Of a DNA stretch of 64,000 bases, positions 10,810 through 21,048 are shown one piece after another. Numbering within the stretch: position 1 is the first letter of the stretch; the number at the start of each line of letters is the position of its first letter. Source of the DNA: Ectobius pallidus (Eukaryota > Arthropoda > Insecta > Blattodea > Ectobiidae); assembly GCA_964059195.1 (NCBI GenBank), contig CAXKWD010000003.1:201648174-201712173 (forward strand), given 5' to 3'. The notes under the pieces were generated by a model. The model was not told where the DNA came from, made no database searches, and was given only the letters and a program-made list of their open reading frames with translations. Position numbers and translations under genes: made by a program.

Positions 10810-11559
10810 TAGACTTTGGATTTTAGGTAAAAACCTATTTTAATCCTTAAGTGATATATGGACGAAAACTTGTATATGCATGTTTCATAAGTGACTATGT
10901 CTAAAACTGATACTTTTATAGGACCTAAAACAGCCTATTTTTACGTTAGAGCCTAATATTGCCTTTTTGCTTGTTTTTCCTCTAAAGTTCAAAATATGTC
11001 ATTTTTTGTTACAAATTCTAGCATTTATTTTCAGTTCGTACTAAATTCTTAGCTCGGAATGTGCAGTAATGACACTTTTGTGACGTAGTTAAATAGTAAA
11101 GAATGTTTCGTCTTCAGTAGAAAAATTCCTTGGAATTCCCCCAAAAAATGTAGTGTTTTTCTCCCGACTCCCACATTCAGTAACAAAAAAAAAAAAAAAA
11201 AATAGTAGTTCTCTGAATCACTGAGGGATAAAGGGGTTGAATATGCTAGTACAATTTGCGTAGCTTCTGGGCGCAGAGATTAGGTTTTCACTGTTATGGT
11301 AGTAATACCGGCCCTAGTAATAGGTCTATATAATTCTATGTACCATAGGCCTATATCTGTGTTTTATCATGATTATTGATTAATGGTGACTTCAATAAAT
11401 ATAATATTCTGCATTGCAATTGAGATATTTCAGAAAATTGGCAACTTAACGATTTTATAACAGACTATTTTACGATCTTTACAACATATTTTCCAATTTT
11501 TAGAGCCTATTTTAGGCACCTAAAACAGCATTTTTAGCGACATAAAAGTCCGAAGTCTA
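10810..11559. mobile_element. hAT-type MITE, 750 bp (family H1)
   Basis: Ends TAGACTTTGGATTTTAGG and inverted GTCCGAAGTCTA lie between GTGATAAC (10802-10809) and GTGATAAA (11560-11567), an 8-bp duplication with one difference. The interior is rich in TTTTAGG and GCCTAAAA blocks shared with the MITE at 15009-15609. No coding sequence. Confidence 0.78.
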
Positions 11560-11699
11560 GTGATAAAATAAACCGAATCTTTGATCACAATAACCAGCAT
11601 TTTTTCAATGTATCAGTATTAATCTGTACGGGACTTCATAAGAGTGATAACATTATTCGCGATTACATTAAGCAGCATTCACTGTACTGTTCTAATGTC

Positions 11700-12430
11700 G
11701 TGCTTCTTCAGTATTCAGGCCAATCTCAGGGAAAGGTTTTCACAATAGAATAGGAATACTTTTTTATGGTGTTGAGTAATTTCTTGGGAATTCATGTTGG
11801 TCTCACGAACAATCCTTTTGAGGGCCATTCGAATTTCCTTGGTGCTGTATCCACTTTGTGTGGTCTTCTTGAGATGGTTGAGTTCCCTGGGCAGGCTATC
11901 TTTGTCTGAGATGGCGATTTCTCTGTTAATTAGTGTGTAAAGGACTCCCTTCCAAAATTTTGTTTTATTTGAGTAAACGGCCCTAGGGAAACTTACTTTG
12001 TGGATGGCCCTCATATAATCAGTTAGGCACATATATATCTAGATTTCAAAATTGTGGAAATTAATGATCTTCTATATGAAACTGGAAAAATCTTTAAGGG
12101 GTATGCATACCTCTGAGTACCCCCTGAAAAAAAGCACTGGTGGTGACTATTGGTATCGAGATAAAGGTCTTTATGTGTGGGTTTCCTGTACACACTGTGG
12201 CCTAATATACCATCAGGTCTCTGCTCTCTTAGAATATCCAGAAATGGAAGGCAGCAGTCTTTCTCAAATTCCATGGTGATATGTCAAAAGAGCCAGACTA
12301 CGTCCTCATTAAAATATGGTACCAACTTGGGTGAACAGGGAGACCACGTCAAAACTGACTAGTATGTTCCCATCATTGTGCAACTTCTCTTGTGATACTG
12401 TCGTTAAGTTTTTATAATGTATGGGGGTTT
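11700..12430 (-). pseudogene. Penelope-like retroelement reverse transcriptase, C-terminal part, decayed
   Basis: On the reverse strand, fragments in two or three frames give VSFDVVSLFTQV, then LPFLDILREQRPDGILGHSV, YRKPTHKDLYLDTNSHH and, after a frameshift, INREIAISDKDSLPRELNHL with SGYSTKEI. These are signature blocks of Penelope-like (PLE) reverse transcriptases C-terminal to the catalytic palm. The catalytic YADD/YVDD segment between VSLFTQV and LPFLDI is deleted, so the copy is dead. Confidence 0.88.
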
Positions 12431-12483
12431 GACCCATACACTTTATTTTTCAAGTTAAGGTGAAATACCTACGTAATCGAAAT

Positions 12484-12640
12484 AGATATATAAGCATTCA
12501 TGAACCACAGATTATTGTCTCTGTTTGACATTACATGAGAATATTATAGGAGAAAAATTCCTCCAACACTGGGACTTGAACCCAGGACCTTTGGCTATTT
12601 GCGCCAATGCTCTACCAACTGAGCTAAGCCAGAGTTATAT
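12484..12640 (-). repeat. tRNA-derived SINE (family S2) with a full tRNA-like head
   Basis: The head (12562-12633, reverse strand) folds as a 72-nt cloverleaf: D stem GCTC/GAGC, anticodon stem TTGGC/GCCAA, loop GCAAATA, T stem CTGGG/CCCAG with loop TTCAAGT. The body has GGAGAAAAATTCCTCC on the plus strand and ends GATATATAAGCATTCATGAA. Position 33 of the loop is C instead of U, so a working tRNA is unlikely. Confidence 0.8.
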
Positions 12641-12793
12641 TCACAGCACCAGATGGAACCTCTCTCCTATGACTGATTGTCCTAATGGTCTACTCACAGA
12701 CAGACAAGTTATGTCATATGCAGTACTGTGAGGCACACTAAGTAGTGATTTTTGTGACTGGGCTCCCACTGTTATTGGACAGTTAACATTCAA

Positions 12794-12898
12794 GATAGAT
12801 ATATAAGCATTCATGAACCACAGATTATTGTCTCTGTTGGACATTACATGAGAATATTATAGGAGAAAAATTCCTCCGACACTGGGACTTGAACTCTA
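12794..12898 (-). repeat. SINE family S2, second copy, head lost
   Basis: Repeats the tail and body of the copy at 12484 about 310 bp further on, up to CACTGGGACTTGAAC, then diverges. The spacing suggests a tandem duplication or unequal exchange. Confidence 0.75.
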
Positions 12899-12954
12899 AC
12901 CATTAGGGCAATTAGTCATAGGAGAGAGGTTCCATTTGGCGCTGTGAATTGAAC

Positions 12955-13050
12955 TCCGGCTTAGCTCAGTTGGTAGAGCATTGGCACGAATAGCCAAAGA
13001 TCCTGGGTTCAAGTCCCAGTGTCGGAGGAATTTTTCTCCTATAATATCCT
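12955..13050 (+). repeat. SINE family S2, inverted third copy with tRNA-like head
   Basis: The head 12955-13026 again gives a 72-nt cloverleaf with anticodon loop ACGAATA (formal anticodon GAA but C33), T loop TTCAAGT and acceptor TCCGGCT/TGTCGGA with two mismatches. The body follows (GGAATTTTTCTCCTATAATAT) and is cut at about 13050. A 29-bp tail fragment of the family is also at 17388-17416. Confidence 0.8.
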
Positions 13051-13109
13051 ACGTAATCGAAACCGCTAACATTGTAATGAATCAGGTCAAACTGAAAGAA
13101 AATATCCTG

Positions 13110-13345
13110 AAAAGGTGCCAGTGTTGTGTGGATGCAAGAGGAGGACATTTCCAGCATCTCTTGTGATGAGGTACGTGGTTATTTTCATTGTAATTTTAAC
13201 TGTAAATGTGAGAACCTGAATCATTACACCGTTAGCGGCTTTATTTGCATAGATATTTCACCCTACCATGCGGGAGGTAGAGCTGTGGCCACCATGATGC
13301 AGAAACCCTCATGACTGGCCAACTCACATGTGAAACACACTGTAT
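13110..13345 (+). repeat. Half-copy of palindromic MITE family P1
   Basis: Matches one arm of the elements at 59628-60196 and 61503-62190. Landmarks are ATCTCTTGTGATGAGGTACG, GTGAGAACCTGAATCATT, GATATTTCACCC, CAGAAACCC and CACTGTA at the end. The other arm is missing, and the left edge abuts SINE-related sequence. Confidence 0.75.
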
Positions 13346-13667
13346 CTAAATACTTGAATTTATCATGCAAGATGCAGGCATGCATTTTCAACAATTACAC
13401 ACAATTTAAACTCTATGCCAGGGAAGATTTATTTATATGACACATTTTAAAAATAATTAGCAATGAATAAAATTAAAAGTGTTAGGTTATACAGCTCACA
13501 ACTGTAATCCCAATGAAACTTTGTTTTCACATATCGGTCTCATCACATTTTAGTTTCTCTGGCATAGACAATTGAGCATTTAATGACCATCATGCATCTA
13601 ACACAACAAGAGAGGGGGAGAGATGCATCTGTATCCACTGTTTTAACATCTGACTGTATATTATCAT
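13346..13667. other. Unassigned intronic DNA
   Basis: No feature recognised. Confidence 0.4.
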
Positions 13668-14857
13668 TAGGGCCCGGATTTATACGTAAAAAAATTTTTT
13701 TTTCCTGATGTGTACATTCCTAAAACAAAGTTTAATATCCAAATCGAGGTCCAACAAACGCAAATTCCAAATTTTACTTCACATAAAAACACATATTTTA
13801 CAAAAAAGTTATGTGACTAAATATTTTCGATATTTTCTCCATAAATACATATTTTAGTACATTTCCGGATTTTTTATGTAATTTTTTTTCTTGAGTTTTG
13901 TCCATTCTGTAGCGATAATCTTAATGATTTATGTATAGCGTAGAGCTTTATCACTGGTACTCACTACTAAATTGCGGTATTTTGTTACCTGTTGGAGCGC
14001 TTTCAACCGCATGGAGCGGCCATCTTCAGCAACAATTTTTTTTTCCTGATGCACATATCAAGGTCCGACAACCGCAAATTCCAAATTTTATTTTACATAA
14101 AAACATACGTTTTACAAAAAAAGTTATGTGAATAATTATTTTTCGATATATTCTCCATAAATAAATATTTTAGTACTTTTCCTCATTCTCTTTTAACATT
14201 TTACAACAAAAATTTGTATCTCGAGTTCAACACAAATGCTTCACTTGCAATGAGGTGAGAGTGATTCACTTGCACTTGCTTATCTGGGAAGAACAGAACC
14301 CAATCTCAACATCACGTAATTCAGTTAAAGAAATACAATATGATGAAAGGCAACTTAACACCATCTCAGGTTCGAAAATAGGAATTCTAAGAACAAAATT
14401 TAAAGGCATGTTTGAGAAAAATGGTGGCTACCAAACCCTCTGCAAAGTCGCTCAAGTTTTCGAAGGCCAAAACATAAGTGAACTGGATTGTGTGTGTGTT
14501 AGTGATATACCCCTTTTCAAATATGCAAGGTTAACATCGTGTGATCTAGAACGTTCCTTTTCTTATTATAAGGCATTATTCTCGGATAATAGGAAAGGAT
14601 TTGTGATCCATAATCTGGAGATGACATTTGTTGTGCACTGCAACTCCAGTCAGCATTTTACATCTGATGTTTAGCTGCAATTGGTGAGTTTCAATATAAT
14701 TTGTTCTAGTAAGTTATGAACATTCTCGTGTTTTTTTATTCTTTTTATCAGAAAAGTTTTAGCTCATATTTTTAAAATTTCAGCACATATTTTTAACATT
14801 TTAGCACATCAAAAATAAATATTTTTATTTTTTTAACAAATAAAAATCCGGGTCCTA
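13668..14857 (+). mobile_element. Internally deleted hAT element, 1.2 kb
   Basis: Ends TAGGGCCCGGATTT and inverted AAATCCGGGTCCTA sit between exact 8-bp duplications ATTATCAT (13660-13667 and 14858-14865). It keeps only the 3' part of a transposase gene (14255-14674). Two ~180-bp direct repeats inside it (about 13690-13880 and 14035-14200) share CCTGATGYRCA, GCAAATTCCAAATTTTA and TTCTCCATAAAT blocks. Confidence 0.88.
14255..14674 (+). pseudogene. hAT transposase C-terminal remnant
   Basis: 139 open codons. The C-terminal half has LFKYARLTSCDLERSFSYY followed by ALFSDNRKGFVIHNLE and a VVHCNS-like end. This matches the hAT dimerisation region as found in insect BED/hAT proteins (K-Y-A-P-x-x-S-C-D-V-E-R-S-F). 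The BED finger and catalytic D residues are absent, so the copy is non-functional. It lies within the hAT ends at 13668-14857 and is in the expected 3' position. Confidence 0.8.
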
Positions 14858-15008
14858 ATTATCATATTATGATACTATGGACTATACACACCATTTTAGA
14901 AGCTAAATTTAAGGGAGAAAAAATACTGAAACCCAATTCTCAGCTAAATTCTAAAAAGATTAATGCACCACCATCCACAGACTACTCCACAAATACGTCT
15001 GTTATTAG

Positions 15009-15609
15009 ACTAGACCTGGGATTTTAAGACAAATGCCTATATTGTTCTTTATGAAATAACATTAAATTTTTTTTAATATGTTGACATTTCTTGATAAATC
15101 ACCTATATTTATAGAGGTTTTTAGTACCCTAAAATGCCTATTTGGACCTTTGGAGCTTATTTTCACTATTTTAGTGCCTAAAATGCCTACTTTGTACATT
15201 TAAAATAAAATTCAATTTCTGTAACTTTTACAATCATTTAATGGACATCCCTGAATGAAGAACAGAACAGCAGAGGGTCTTGATTTTCCCAAACAATTGT
15301 CGCCAAAGGAATGCTGACTGATGGGGAAGGATTAGCTCACAACAACAAGCAGCATGTATATAATAAGAAAGGCCATACTGCAATTATTTCCGTTAAGAAT
15401 AGGTATACCACTTTTCTTACAGTAAAAAAAGATCACATTACAGTTTAAGTGCATATTGTAGTATTTTAAAGTCTATTTCCTGCCTATTTACACATTTTTA
15501 AGGCATATTTTAAGTGCCTATTTTCTCTTTTAAAAGCCTATTTACTTGTTTTAAAAGCCTATTTTAGGTGCCTAAAACTAATTTTTTAGAGCCTAAAATC
15601 CCAGGTCTA
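15009..15609. mobile_element. hAT-type MITE, ~600 bp (family H1-related)
   Basis: Inverted ends CTAGACCTGGGATTTTA and TAAAATCCCAGGTCTAG. Flanks GTTATTAG (15001-15008) and GTTATTAC (15610-15617) are an imperfect 8-bp duplication. The interior is made of GCCTATTTTAGGTGCCTAAAA-like blocks also seen at 10810-11559. Non-coding. Confidence 0.72.
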
Positions 15610-15855
15610 GTTATTACATATAGATCAATCATCAACCAATTATAGTCCTGCAAACTATGGTGTAATTAGGCCTGAAGAATCTTTATGCAATGACTTTTAT
15701 AATGTCACCATTTATTGATCGTTGCCAGTAAGTTTGAAGCAAACATAATTTCGTCAAACTTCTAACGAGAAAATAAATAATTCATTCACTTTACAAAGAG
15801 CAACAGAAAATATGTTTGGAACCAGTAATGTAAGGGCCACAACAATTGATCACAT

Positions 15856-16300
15856 TACGAGGGCTATTTTTTTTCAACCTCCGATGGGGCATAAAATGAA
15901 GACAAGGGGATAAAAAAAAATGGTTTTATTACCAGAAGTCAAATACGATCAGAGTTACTTTTCCACATAGTCACTGTGAAGATTAAGATATTTGTCACAT
16001 TGATGGACGAGCTTCCCAATACCCTCTTCTAAGAAAGTTGTGCCAGCGTATTGAGAAAGGTCTTCATGACATTTTGAAGTTCTTTGTTGGTGTGGAAGCT
16101 GTATTCAGCTGCCGAAAAAAGACGAAAGTCACATGGCATAGGGACGAGTTTTTGAAATCCATTGTGACAGATGAAACGTGGATTCATTACAACAATCCAG
16201 AATCAAATGAACAATCCAATCAATGGATGCACACAAACTCCCAGAACAAACCCAAGATCTGGCATAAGACTGGTACCCCACTGATTGTCAATTGCTGATT
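15856..16300. mobile_element. Mariner remnant: 3' end inverted and joined to a transposase core piece
   Basis: From TA at 15856, CGAGGG is a mariner-like terminal repeat. The reverse strand at 15858-16033 encodes LEEGIGKLVHQCDKYLNL and SDYVEK-stop, the usual mariner C-terminus. From about 16035 the plus strand encodes VEAVFSCRKK and SIVTDETWIHYNNPESNEQS with the first catalytic Asp (T-D-E-T-W). The two halves therefore face each other. The right terminal repeat is not seen. Non-functional. Confidence 0.78.
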
Positions 16301-16773
16301 TCTCTATTAACATTGCTGTTCGATGCAGTTCAATTGGTCTGAAGACACTGAACAAAACTAGGGTTTTGGCTATGTACCGGTAACCACTTAAACATTGACA
16401 AGTTGTCACTGCCATGCCTACTAATCTTTTTACTTTAAGTTCTTAAACTTAATTAAAGACACACTTCCCATCATTTTTACTTCTATGGAAAACAGACTGT
16501 GAAAGATTACTTTTTTGCAGAGAGGCATGGTATACAAGAACCTATTAGGCATCATACATTGCTGTGAGCCATGTGCAATATTATGTATCAGTTCTAGTCA
16601 CAAGGAAGATGACACAGTGATTTAGAGGCACTGTTAAAAAATAATTGACCTTCCATTTCTACTTTGGATATCTGCTATGCTGATCAGAATGTTGGCAGCC
16701 TTTTGTGATTTTCCAATAAAAATATGTGTTTAAAATTATTACAAAATCAGTGGATAAAAGTTAAAAATTAACA
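16301..16773. other. Unassigned intronic DNA
   Basis: No gene seen; short open frames here have no recognisable motif. Confidence 0.35.
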
Positions 16774-16812
16774 CACAAAGTTTCAACTCTGCACTTGAGT
16801 CCTCCTCAGGTG
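16774..16812 (-). ncRNA. Hammerhead ribozyme-like motif (PLE type)
   Basis: Reverse strand: stem I CAC (16810-16812) with GUG (16774-16776), core CUGAGGA (16803-16809, fits CUGANGA), stem II GACUC/GAGUU around AAGUGCA, then GAAAC (16780-16784). Stem III is reduced (ACUUU, mismatch). Very short stem III is known in hammerheads of Penelope-like elements. No PLE coding sequence is adjacent. Confidence 0.6.
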
Positions 16813-17154
16813 ATTTCTCACACAGTAGTCCAGTGTGATTTTGTCCACATTTTAGACAAGAGGAGATACATAAATGCTTTTAGAAAGTAACTTATATTGT
16901 ATCTGATTTCCTACATCCCCTATGTTGTGGCAAAGGGCCTCCAAGTGGAGGTATCTGTTACCTATGTGAATTTTGTTACGCTTATTTTCCGAGAGAGGCC
17001 AGAGGGACAGGTAGTAAGCCCATTGCCTCTCAACCCCCTCTGGAAACTAAGGTATTACTTGAATGTGAAAGGACTGATAAATTTTGTCCAGAGGCTCTAA
17101 TTTAGGCTTGGAGTTCTTATTTTGCGTGCCATAAATCTATGACCCCCCCCCCCC

Positions 17155-17262
17155 CCAAGGATGCTGTGCCCAGGAGTTTTACATCCTGAAAAATCCATCG
17201 ACCATGGCTGGGTTTGATCCCGCGACCTTCGGATGCTACCTCAAGACCACTGAGGCCAACAG
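17155..17262 (-). repeat. tRNA-derived SINE fragment (family S3)
   Basis: The reverse strand has GTTGGCCTCAGTGGTCTTGA, CGAAGGTCGCGGGATCAAAC and CCAGCCATGGTCG. GGGATCAAACCC fits a B box. A poly-C tract (17143-17155) borders it. Confidence 0.6.
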
Positions 17263-17570
17263 AAAGTATATTGAGACCAAGGAAATTCCAGTGGAGTTGA
17301 TGTGTTAATCAAGTCAGTTCACATCATTCCCATCTCCAGAAATAGCTTTCAGCTAATGAATTTGAAACAAACGGAAAGAGAATTGATAGATATATAAGCA
17401 TTCATGAACCACAGATTAGAGAACTGACCATCACAAACTTATTTTTGTAAGCAGTGCATATGTTTAACCTGCTCCATATGTGAAGTCATGAAACACAAGG
17501 TTGCTGATTCTGACACCCAGAGTCTTTGTGGCAATTGTTCAATTAGTAAATTGAGTTCGTGTGATTAATA

Positions 17571-18095
17571 AATGCCAGAATGGTACTTTATAAGATTTTG
17601 TGGTGGGCGGGAAAACGTCTGTCCATCTGTCCACGTGTCTGTACGCATAACTCAAATACGCTTTATAGGATTTTCATGAAACTTGGTACACGCACCATGT
17701 GAAGAAACCTATTGATATTAGACTAAATCGGTTGACTGGTAATGGAGTTATGCCCAATTTAGTGCATATTTTATGGTAATATATTAGAAAGAATTTATCA
17801 AATTCAAATCAGTTCTCATGACAACATATTGTTTTACAATGTTCATATACGCTTTGGAAGTTGCAATATGCAATACAGGTAGCTTTGACAGATAACACTA
17901 CCCACATATTCCTTCACATATGCTTATCAAACTAGACCTTTGTTCTTCCGCAAGCCCTGCTTAATGAAACAATCTAGAGTTTAACTCTGAAATCAATTTA
18001 AAAAATTAAAAAAAAAACAACTTATCTTTCTGGGTATTATAATTGCAATTATCACTGTTTAAACATAAGGATTCTGGCACTTTTGTTATATCAGT
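17571..18095 (+). repeat. Repeat family A, copy 3 (uninterrupted)
   Basis: The most complete copy. It defines the empty sites for the GGGTCATTCC element and the 84-bp tRNA-like insert found in copy 2. Ends near CTGGCACTTTTGTTATATCAG. Confidence 0.75.
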
Positions 18096-19410
18096 TCCAA
18101 CTAAATCACTGCGTGCAACAGAGAGGTGCTCTATGTTATCACAACATTAGCTTCGTGCAGACGGCATTGCAAATACAGTTCACCACTAACACTGTGTCAC
18201 CGTACAAATGAGTGAGACAACTTATTTTGGATGAAAACCTCAAATATTTCTTTCAAGTTTCATCTACAGAACAGAACAAGGATGTTTAACCAGCTCAACC
18301 CACTGGGTAGACAGTTAAATTTTAAGGAAGAATGCACAATTCCTTCCCTTTGCGATGTGCAATACCTTCATTGTGTTTATACAATGAAATATATTTGAAC
18401 TTCAATTCTCTACAGTGAATCCCCATTTTAACAGTCCTGTTTTTAAGCAACCCTGCTTGAAAGAAAACCATCTTTCTAAAGCCAATGTCCAATGATCCAA
18501 TGTGAAATTTTTACAGACCATCAAATTGGATCTTGTGACATAGATGACTGCCATTGAACACAATTTTCTTCTATATTTTCCATCCTATTGTATTGCACGA
18601 AACGGAATAGAAACGTTTCTAATATTTCTATCCAAAAATATGTAATTAACCAATGAGTGACATGCTCTTCTCGAATGACCCACATGATGAATAAGCATGG
18701 TAGCTTCTTCTGTACAGCTGATTCTCTGCGCTGCCAGCGCTCAATCAACAAACAATAACCAACAAGATAAAATGAAATATTAGAGTCAAGATGATTAAGA
18801 GACCCTAAGACAATACTAACTATACAATCATTATCCAGTGCTCTAGAAATTATGAACATAATGACTTGTTGATTGTGTTAGTGATAGATTTTCATTCGGG
18901 TGAAAAGCTGACAGTATATTGGACCAAAACGCACTCTCTTGTGCACAGCCAGAAATAACTGTACAGAAATGCTACATGACAACTTTTTGAAACCAAAAAT
19001 TGAATCGAGCTATGTTAGTACAAGGAACAAATATTTGGATAATTTACAAATAATAATTACCCTGTAAAACTGAATTTCTAAACTGGCGAAAGAAATTTAA
19101 CTTGATAAACACAGCAAAAGAGAATGACTACAAACAATTCAACAGTGGACACGAAATGGCTCATTAACAAAACCTAGAACATATAAAATTTCAATTGTTT
19201 TGAAACTTCAGCTTGCAGCTCCTCAAATTATATAATTGATACAACGTGCTAATACACTTTACATTATACACATTTCTATAGTTTAGTGCATTTTTGTTCT
19301 TTCGAGGTTTAAAAAAAAAGGGGGGAAAAAGCAGGCTCCTTCCTCATCTTTCTTACATATGGGAATTACAAATCTATCATAACCTTGTAAGTATTAGCTT
19401 ACAATAAAGA
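18096..19410. other. Unassigned intronic DNA
   Basis: Contains a 112-codon reverse-strand open frame (18521-18859) without recognisable motif and without splice or codon evidence; I do not call it a gene. Confidence 0.35.
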
Positions 19411-19414
19411 TACA

Positions 19415-20335
19415 CTTCTTCATTAATATTCATTTCTTACTAGTAACCGTTATCAATAGGAACTCCCTATCATCATCAACTGCCAAACTTCCATCTTGTA
19501 CCACCTGGTGATGCTGTTGTGGTTTCACGAGTTTCCCAATTAGGCTTAACTTGTTCTCCCTTGGGATGTCAAAATTCTGGAGGTTATTTCTATGTTTCTG
19601 AATGTAGATCATCTTCCATATGGTCAACTGAATCAGATGATACAAATTTTTAAATAGAGCCACTTCCTTTACCCCATCGTGGTCAGAATTCCATACATAC
19701 TGCATACTTTTCAACTAATATTTCTGAAATCCTCTTTCCATCTCGTATTGAGGTTCCTTTTTGTTTTACCTAAGTTTAGTTTAGTTTAGTTTTATTAATC
19801 GTCACATAGCATTTACATGGTTGAGCATTGCTCGTAAACTGGTGACTCGTCAAAAGTTCCTGAACAGGATACAATTATTAATACAATGTTGTTATATAAA
19901 ATAATAATACCATACAACGATATAAAAATAATACAGTAATCATATGTACAGAATATAATGAAAAATTAGGTAGTGGTGAAACAATACTATAAGTAATGTT
20001 AAATTAAACAATTTAGTAAATACTAAGAGAGCCAAAATGTAACTCACATTTATGTCATGAATTCCGATGGACCCACTATTTTATCACTACTCATCCATAT
20101 ATTCTTTCACTGAATAATAAGCCTTGTTTATAAGTATTTCTCTCACGGTTTTTTTAACTGATTATGGTTTTCTATTAGTCTAATAGGTTAAGTATACACT
20201 ATCGCAATCATTACCACAACAGCAACAGCAGGTGGTACAAAACAGAAGTGTGGTAGTTGGACATAGCTGACGATGATCGGAAGGTCCTATCAAAAACCGG
20301 TTACTAGTAAGTAATGAATATTAATGAAGTAATTA
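19415..20335. repeat. Repeat with inverted ends and an inserted fragment
   Basis: The reverse complement of 19420-19720 (GGTGGTACAAGATGG near AGTAACCGGTTACTAGTAAG-like ends) recurs on the plus strand at 20205-20335 and at 59330-59560 (GGTGGTACAA, GAAAACCGGTTACTAGTAAG). Between them, 19775-20100 begins with repeated AGTTTAGTTTAG and may be the 3' tail of another retroposon. No coding evidence. Confidence 0.5.
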
Positions 20336-20371
20336 AAAAATTTCATTTTCTTCAGATAAGGGTTATAATAT

Positions 20372-21005
20372 AGCCCAGTCAAATTAGATAAAAAAAGATG
20401 GTTTTGCTGCAAAAAATCATGTAGTTCCAAATGTTTCAGGAATGTGTAGTGGAAGGTCCCCTGAACAACGCCTAATGTTTTCCCGCCAATTTCAGGTGCC
20501 GCGAGGGGTGGGGGGGAGGCTCAAAGGTACCTTTTTTCAGTTTTTGGCGCAAATCTCGAAAACAGTGCATCGTACATAAAATGTTATGGTATTCAAAATT
20601 AAAGCTTATTAAATTCCCGACAAAACGGTATATTCATATTTATCTTTATATGTTACCGTCTCCGAGAATGGGCCGGCGAAAATGGAAAAACTGCAGAAAA
20701 ATTTGTAGCGCCTCACGTTTTTCGTCGAACTCGCCCTTCTAATTCTTTAGTTTTCCATTTTACAAGAAACATGTAAGAAAAGAGGTTGTAGAGAATTACA
20801 TGTTCTTCAAGAATATACATACATTTGATAATTTATCTTCACGTAGTCAAAAGTTAGACCGTTTTTAAATTTGGGGGTCGATTTCAAGATTCAGCTGGTA
20901 AACTGCCCATCATTTTATTTCCATTTTCAAGTGCTTTAACTCTCTTTATCACTTTATGTATTGTTTATGTAAACGTAAATGGTATTTATTACCCATATAA
21001 CTAAT

Positions 21006-21048
<43 letters not shown>

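Noticed and set aside
12955..13026. Functional tRNA gene with GAA anticodon
   Set aside because: C33 instead of U33, mismatched acceptor stem, and a SINE body following the head.
18521..18859. 112-codon reverse-strand gene
   Set aside because: No motif, no splice sites in phase with the host gene, and no homology I recognise.
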